From Streptomyces sparsogenes (GTDB lineage Bacteria > Actinomycetota > Actinomycetes > Streptomycetales > Streptomycetaceae), in assembly GCF_001704635.1 (NCBI RefSeq), contig NZ_MAXF01000023.1, positions 1 to 64,000 on the forward strand: 64,000 nt of DNA. Reading direction: 5' to 3'. Below, piece by piece: positions 59,941-64,000 of the stretch (position 1 is its first letter; each line of letters begins with the position of its first letter). Both the position numbers and the translations under genes were made by a program. Under the pieces are notes generated by a model. It made no database searches and was not told where the DNA came from. It saw nothing but the letters and a program-made list of their open reading frames with translations.

Positions 59941-60555
59941 ATGAACTCCGCGCTCGACCCCTCGGCCGACTCCTTCCCCGCCCCCTTCCCCTTCGTGCTG
60001 GTGCTGCTGCGGAGAATGGCCGACTACCACCCGGACCTGGTCGAGGAGGCGCTGCGGGAGCTGGGCTTCAGCCGCTCCGTGATGCGCGAGGCGAACCGCC
60101 GCTGGCAGGCCATGCGGCGCTCGCCCCGGCGCAGGTCCGCGGTCGGCCACTACCGCTCCGTGCTGGGCGCGCCCGAGACGGCCGCCCCCCGCCGGATCGG
60201 CGATCTGACCTGCGAGGCGCTGAGCTGGCCGGTGCCGCTGTGGCCGGGGCTGCGGTTCGAGGTGCTGACCGCCCCGGGCGGCGGGGTGTGGAACGAGTGG
60301 CTGGTGCGGGCGCCCGGCGCCGCCGGGCCCCCGCTGCGTACGGTCGAGGACCTGGCGCCCTGGTCCTGCACGGTGGACGAGGTGGCGCGGGCCTTCGCGC
60401 CCGCCCGGCCGATGGAGGGCTCGGCCCCCACCCGCTGGCGGCTCGCCTTCACCGCGCCGGACGGGGAGGGTGAACCCCACCACTGCGTGGCGGAGTTCAC
60501 CTGGGGTCTGCTGCAGCGCGTGGACGCCGTCAGGCCAGCTTCGCCGAGAGAGTGA
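59941..60555 (+). CDS. Hypothetical protein
   Basis: A 204-residue soluble protein. The N-terminal third is helical (FVLVLLRRMADYHPDLVEEA, FSRSVMREANRRWQAMRRS); the rest has beta-like stretches (CEALSWPVPLWPGLRFEVLT, PHHCVAEFTWGLLQRVDAV). No family is recognised. ATG 59941 has CACGAT about 9 bases upstream and no ribosome site, so it may be leaderless. Its last 26 bases overlap the end of the convergent osmC gene. Confidence 0.75.
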   Translation: MNSALDPSADSFPAPFPFVLVLLRRMADYHPDLVEEALRELGFSRSVMREANRRWQAMRRSPRRRSAVGHYRSVLGAPETAAPRRIGDLTCEALSWPVPLWPGLRFEVLTAPGGGVWNEWLVRAPGAAGPPLRTVEDLAPWSCTVDEVARAFAPARPMEGSAPTRWRLAFTAPDGEGEPHHCVAEFTWGLLQRVDAVRPASPRE

Positions 60556-60955
60556 TCTCCGTACCGGCGAGCGCCTGGCTCACCGGGCAGTTCTTCTTGG
60601 CGTCCTCGGCCGCCGCGACGAACGCGGCCTCGTCGATGCCCTCCACCGTGCCCTCCACGGTCAGGTGGATGCCGGTGATGCCGGTGCCCGGCTGGAAGGT
60701 GACGTCGGCCTGCGTGGTGAGCTGCGTGGGCGGGTTCCCGGCCTGGGTGAGGCCGTGCGACAGCGCCATCGAGAAGCAGCTGGAGTGCGCGGCCGCGATC
60801 AGCTCCTCGGGGCTGGTCTTGCCGTTCGCCTGCTCGGCCCGGGAGGGCCAGGAGACCGGCTGCTCGCCGATCCCGGAGGAGTCGAAGGTCACCGCCCCCT
60901 TGCCCTCGGTCAGACTGCCGTGCCAGACGGTGTGCGCGGTGCGCGTCGTAGCCAT
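60530..60955 (-). CDS. osmC: OsmC-family peroxidase
   Basis: A 141-residue thiol peroxidase of the OsmC group that reduces organic hydroperoxides. The two reactive cysteines are in AAAHSSCFSM and KNCPVSQALAG, with the SPEELIAAAHSSCF signature. Length fits OsmC rather than Ohr, though the split is not certain from motifs alone. ATG 60955 is the family start; an open frame begins earlier at 60988. The gene overlaps its convergent neighbour by 26 bases, so the two mRNAs can pair at their ends. Confidence 0.9.
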   Translation of the reverse strand: MATTRTAHTVWHGSLTEGKGAVTFDSSGIGEQPVSWPSRAEQANGKTSPEELIAAAHSSCFSMALSHGLTQAGNPPTQLTTQADVTFQPGTGITGIHLTVEGTVEGIDEAAFVAAAEDAKKNCPVSQALAGTEITLSAKLA

Positions 60956-61010
60956 GCTTCCCTGCCTTCTGTGAGCTGGTGAGAGCACCTGCCGGTGATC
61001 GCCTCAGAGC

Positions 61011-61610
61011 CTACGACGCCGGGCCCACGTTCCACGCGACGACGGCCGGCCGGCCGTGCTCGGTGCCGAGCCGGCTGACGGTCGCCGTGTCGAGGCGGAA
61101 GAGCGCTCCGGCGGACGGCGGCAGCCCGAGGCGGCGGGCGGTGAGGACGCGCAGGACGTGCCCGTGCGCGACGAGCACCACATCGCCGCGGTCGGCGCTC
61201 AGCTCGGGCTCCAGGCCGGCCAGCACTCGGTCGACGCGGGCCCCGATCTGCTCGGGGCTCTCGCCCGGATGCTCGGCGTCGCCCGGGGCGCCCCCGTCGG
61301 TCCACAGGTTCCAGTCGGGCCGGGTGCGGTGGATCTCGTCGGTGGTGATGCCTTCGTAGCCGCCGTAGTCCCACTCCCCCAGGCCCGGCTCGATCCGCGC
61401 CCCGTCGATGCCCGCGAGCCGCGCCGTGTGCACGGCCCGGCTCATCGGGCTCACCAGGGCCAGCGCGATCTTGCGCTCGGCGAGCAGCGGGCGCAGCGCG
61501 CGGGCCTGGTCCTCTCCGCGGGGCGTGAGCGGCAGGTCGGTCCAGCTGGTGTGCCGGCCCGACCGGCTCCACTCGGTCTCGCCGTGGCGGATCAGGAGCA
61601 ACTCACCCAT
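61011..61610 (-). CDS. Histidine phosphatase family protein
   Basis: A 199-residue phosphoglycerate-mutase-like phosphatase. The phosphohistidine is in LLLIRHGETEWS (His about 9); the partner His is in VVLVAHGHVLRVL and substrate Arg in SPMSRAVHTA; EWDYGGYEG is typical. It is a phosphatase or mutase of unknown substrate. It overlaps the thioredoxin gene by 8 bases, so the two form an operon. Confidence 0.93.
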   Translation of the reverse strand: MGELLLIRHGETEWSRSGRHTSWTDLPLTPRGEDQARALRPLLAERKIALALVSPMSRAVHTARLAGIDGARIEPGLGEWDYGGYEGITTDEIHRTRPDWNLWTDGGAPGDAEHPGESPEQIGARVDRVLAGLEPELSADRGDVVLVAHGHVLRVLTARRLGLPPSAGALFRLDTATVSRLGTEHGRPAVVAWNVGPAS

Positions 61611-62013
61611 GGCTGCCCGGCGCTCCCGCCTCGCCCGCCTCCGCCGCTGCCTTGTCCTGCGCCTCGGCGACGGAGGCGCGGACCGCGTCCATGTCGAGGC
61701 CGCGGGCCTGGCCGATGATGTCCTCCAGGGCCGGCTCGGGGAGGGCGCCGGGCTGGGCGAAGACGGCGATGTTCTCGCGCACGATCATCAGCGTCGGAAT
61801 GGACTGGATGTCGAACGCGGCGGCGAGTTCGGGCTGGGCCTCGGTGTCGACCTTGGCGAAGACCAGGTCCTGGTGCTTCTCCGCGGCCCGCTCGTAGACG
61901 GGAGCGAACATCCGGCACGGTCCGCACCAGGAGGCCCAGAAGTCGATCAGGACGAAGTCGCTTCCCGAGACGATCTCGTCGAAGTTGTCCTTGGTGAGTT
62001 CTACCGTACTCAT
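61603..62013 (-). CDS. trxA: Thioredoxin
   Basis: A 136-residue thioredoxin with the redox site WASWCGPCR (C30, C33) and the cis-Pro segment SIPTLMIV. A C-terminal extension of about 25 residues (AEAQDKAAAEAGEAGAPGSH) is Ala/Glu-rich and not part of the fold. It acts as a cytoplasmic disulfide reductase. ATG 62013 is the start. First gene of an operon with the histidine phosphatase. Confidence 0.94.
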   Translation of the reverse strand: MSTVELTKDNFDEIVSGSDFVLIDFWASWCGPCRMFAPVYERAAEKHQDLVFAKVDTEAQPELAAAFDIQSIPTLMIVRENIAVFAQPGALPEPALEDIIGQARGLDMDAVRASVAEAQDKAAAEAGEAGAPGSHG

Positions 62014-62172
62014 GCCGGCGTTACCTGCTTCCCTGCTGTCGGGTGGCCCCCGCGCTGTCGGTGTGGCGGGTCCGGCCGCGTCAACCAGGCCACCGCGGGG
62101 GGTATTCCTGACCGGGCCGCACCGCAGGTCACAGGGGCCGCGAGGGCACGTCGCACGGGCAGGCGGGGCAGG

Positions 62173-63331
62173 TCAGGAGGTGTCGATCCAGGTCACGCTG
62201 TGTGCCTCGGTGGGGTCGGGGGTCTCCCAGCGGCGGATCAGCCGGTCGACGACCGCCTCCGGCACGGGCCGGGGCCGGGCCGCGTTGCGGGCGCGCAGGA
62301 CCGCGGGCGGCGCCTCCAGCGCCACCATGTCGAGCCGCCCGCCGTACGCCGCCACCAGGCCCACGCACTGCTCGCGCAGCCGCCGCGAGACGTTGGTGGC
62401 GTTCCACACGAACGGCTCGCCGGCCCGCAGATGCCCCCGGGCCGCCTCCCGCGCGGCCGCCACCACCGGCGCCTGGTCGCCGGCCGGGTCCACGCCCAGC
62501 TCGGCGCGGAGCGCGTCCAGGCTGACGACCGGCAGGCCGGGGCGGTGCTCGCGGATCCAGTGGTCCTTGCCCACCCCGGGCAGCCCCGACAGGACGGTCA
62601 CCGTCATCCGGGTGTCGTCGTAGGCGGCGTAGTCCGGGTCCCGGCCGGGGGTGCGGAAGTACAGGAAGCGGGCGTGGTCGGAGGGGAACCGGCGGGGCGC
62701 GGTCAGGCAGGCCTGCTCGGCGCAGTACTCGCGGTACAGCTCGACGTTCTCCAGCAGGGCGTCCGTGTCGCCGCAGATCCGGCCGAGGATGTCGGCCTTC
62801 GCCAGCACCGCCAGGTCGTCGTTGCTCGCCAGCAGGGAGGCCCGGAAGGCGATGCGCTCCAGGTCCGGGCGCTCCAGCGCCCAGAACGGCACCTGGTGGT
62901 GCCTGACCAGGGCGGCGACGTGCTCGCGCCAGGCGATGGGCGCGCCCAGCTCCCACAGCACCCTGCGGGCGATCAGGTCCCCGCGCCGGGAGTGGCCGCG
63001 GGCGGTGATCCGCCCGTCGGGGCCGGTGGCGGTGCAGTCCGGCTTCGCCGCGTCGTGCAGCAGCACGGCGGCGAACAGCGGCGCCCGCCCGGCCGCGGGC
63101 CTGGCCCGCCACTCGGGCAGCGCCGCGAGCGCCTCGGCGGCCATGCGGGTGTGGGTGGCCACATCGCCCTCGCCGTGGTGGACGGCGTCCTGCGGTACGC
63201 CCTCCAGGCGGCGGATCCACGGGTACGCCGCAACGATCCGCTCCCAGGGGACCGTCCAGTCCGGCGGCGCGGGGCACAGCTCCAGCAGCTCCCGAAACGC
63301 ACCGGACAGCGCTTCGGGCGTGTCCCGCTCC

Positions 63332-63345
<14 letters not shown>
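62173..63345 (-). CDS. HD-Pnk: HD-domain 2',3'-phosphatase fused to 5'-OH polynucleotide kinase
   Basis: A 390-residue two-domain RNA/DNA end-healing enzyme. The N-terminal HD metal-phosphohydrolase domain has HTRMAAEALAAL, the HD pair in LLHDAAKPD and a later His pair in LVRHHQVPFW (about 65-170). The C-terminal P-loop kinase has SGLPGVGKDHW (Lys 260), VSLDALRAELG and NATNVSRRLRE. This HD plus P-loop order is that described for bacterial HD-Pnk proteins, which remove 2',3'-cyclic phosphate and phosphorylate 5'-OH ends. It overlaps the RNA ligase gene by 14 bases, so healing and sealing enzymes are made together. Confidence 0.85.

Positions 63346-64000
<655 letters not shown>

Overview
The base composition (very high GC, third codon positions almost all G or C), the fasR-fabD-fabH-acpP-fabF order, the WhiJ-like regulator/DUF397 pair, an SCO2400-family gene and many GTG starts and ATGA/GTGA overlaps point to a Streptomyces chromosome. 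The fab block and the DUF3145 and SCO2400-type genes are conserved core. The stretches at 18.6-31 kb and 39-56 kb look accessory or lineage-specific. No rRNA or tRNA gene and no CRISPR array was seen.

Layout. 0-7.3 kb: the end of a NarL-type two-component pair, a secreted alpha/beta hydrolase, a secreted DUF5829-like protein, an aldo/keto reductase with its MerR regulator, a serine hydrolase and a pirin. 7.3-12.3 kb: FasR and the fatty-acid initiation/elongation operon fabD-fabH-acpP-fabF. 12.4-18.7 kb: HIBADH-type reductase, DUF3145, SGNH lipoprotein, a cytoplasmic GH3 glycosidase and a divergent TetR. 18.7-23 kb: three neighbouring genes made of YVTN propeller and IPT/TIG repeats, none with a signal peptide. 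23-27.3 kb: Tat-exported esterase, DUF4232 lipoprotein, hypothetical genes, DUF3515, DUF6011. 27.4-29.3 kb: an intact IS200/IS605 element (tnpA, tnpB) joined to a cytochrome bd (cydA) start that has lost the rest of its gene.

29.5-39.2 kb: a LysR gene, then a sugar block: enolase-superfamily acid-sugar dehydratase, zinc dehydrogenase, a TIM-barrel-like protein I cannot name, a ChvE/GguA/GguB-type (CUT2) ABC importer and an exported aldose 1-epimerase. 39.3-42 kb: DUF397/WhiJ-like locus with small genes, and an EI24 membrane protein. 42.1-54.6 kb: plant-polysaccharide genes (pectate lyase, GH51 arabinofuranosidase, GH43 arabinanase, GH30 glycosidase, CUT1 ABC importer) mixed with Uma2, DinB and small hypotheticals. 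54.9-58 kb: DUF5946, a curA-like reductase with a divergent MarR, and an SCO2400-family protein. 58-60 kb: SMP-30 lactonase plus IclR regulator. 60-64 kb: hypothetical, OsmC, phosphatase, thioredoxin, and an RNA end-repair pair (HD-Pnk and RNA ligase, the latter cut by the window edge).

The strongest unifying observation is a 16-base motif close to TGTTCGwGATTTCGGA, placed 30-80 bases before the starts of the dehydratase operon, the CUT2 operon, the arabinofuranosidase, the CUT1 operon, the iclR-lactonase operon, and one secreted protein. It suggests one IclR-controlled regulon that cuts arabinan/galactan/pectin side chains outside the cell, imports the sugars by two ABC systems and oxidises them through dehydrogenase, lactonase and dehydratase steps. 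Other points of interest are short tandem repeats that begin inside the stop codon of three separate minus-strand genes, and the IS-truncated cydA.
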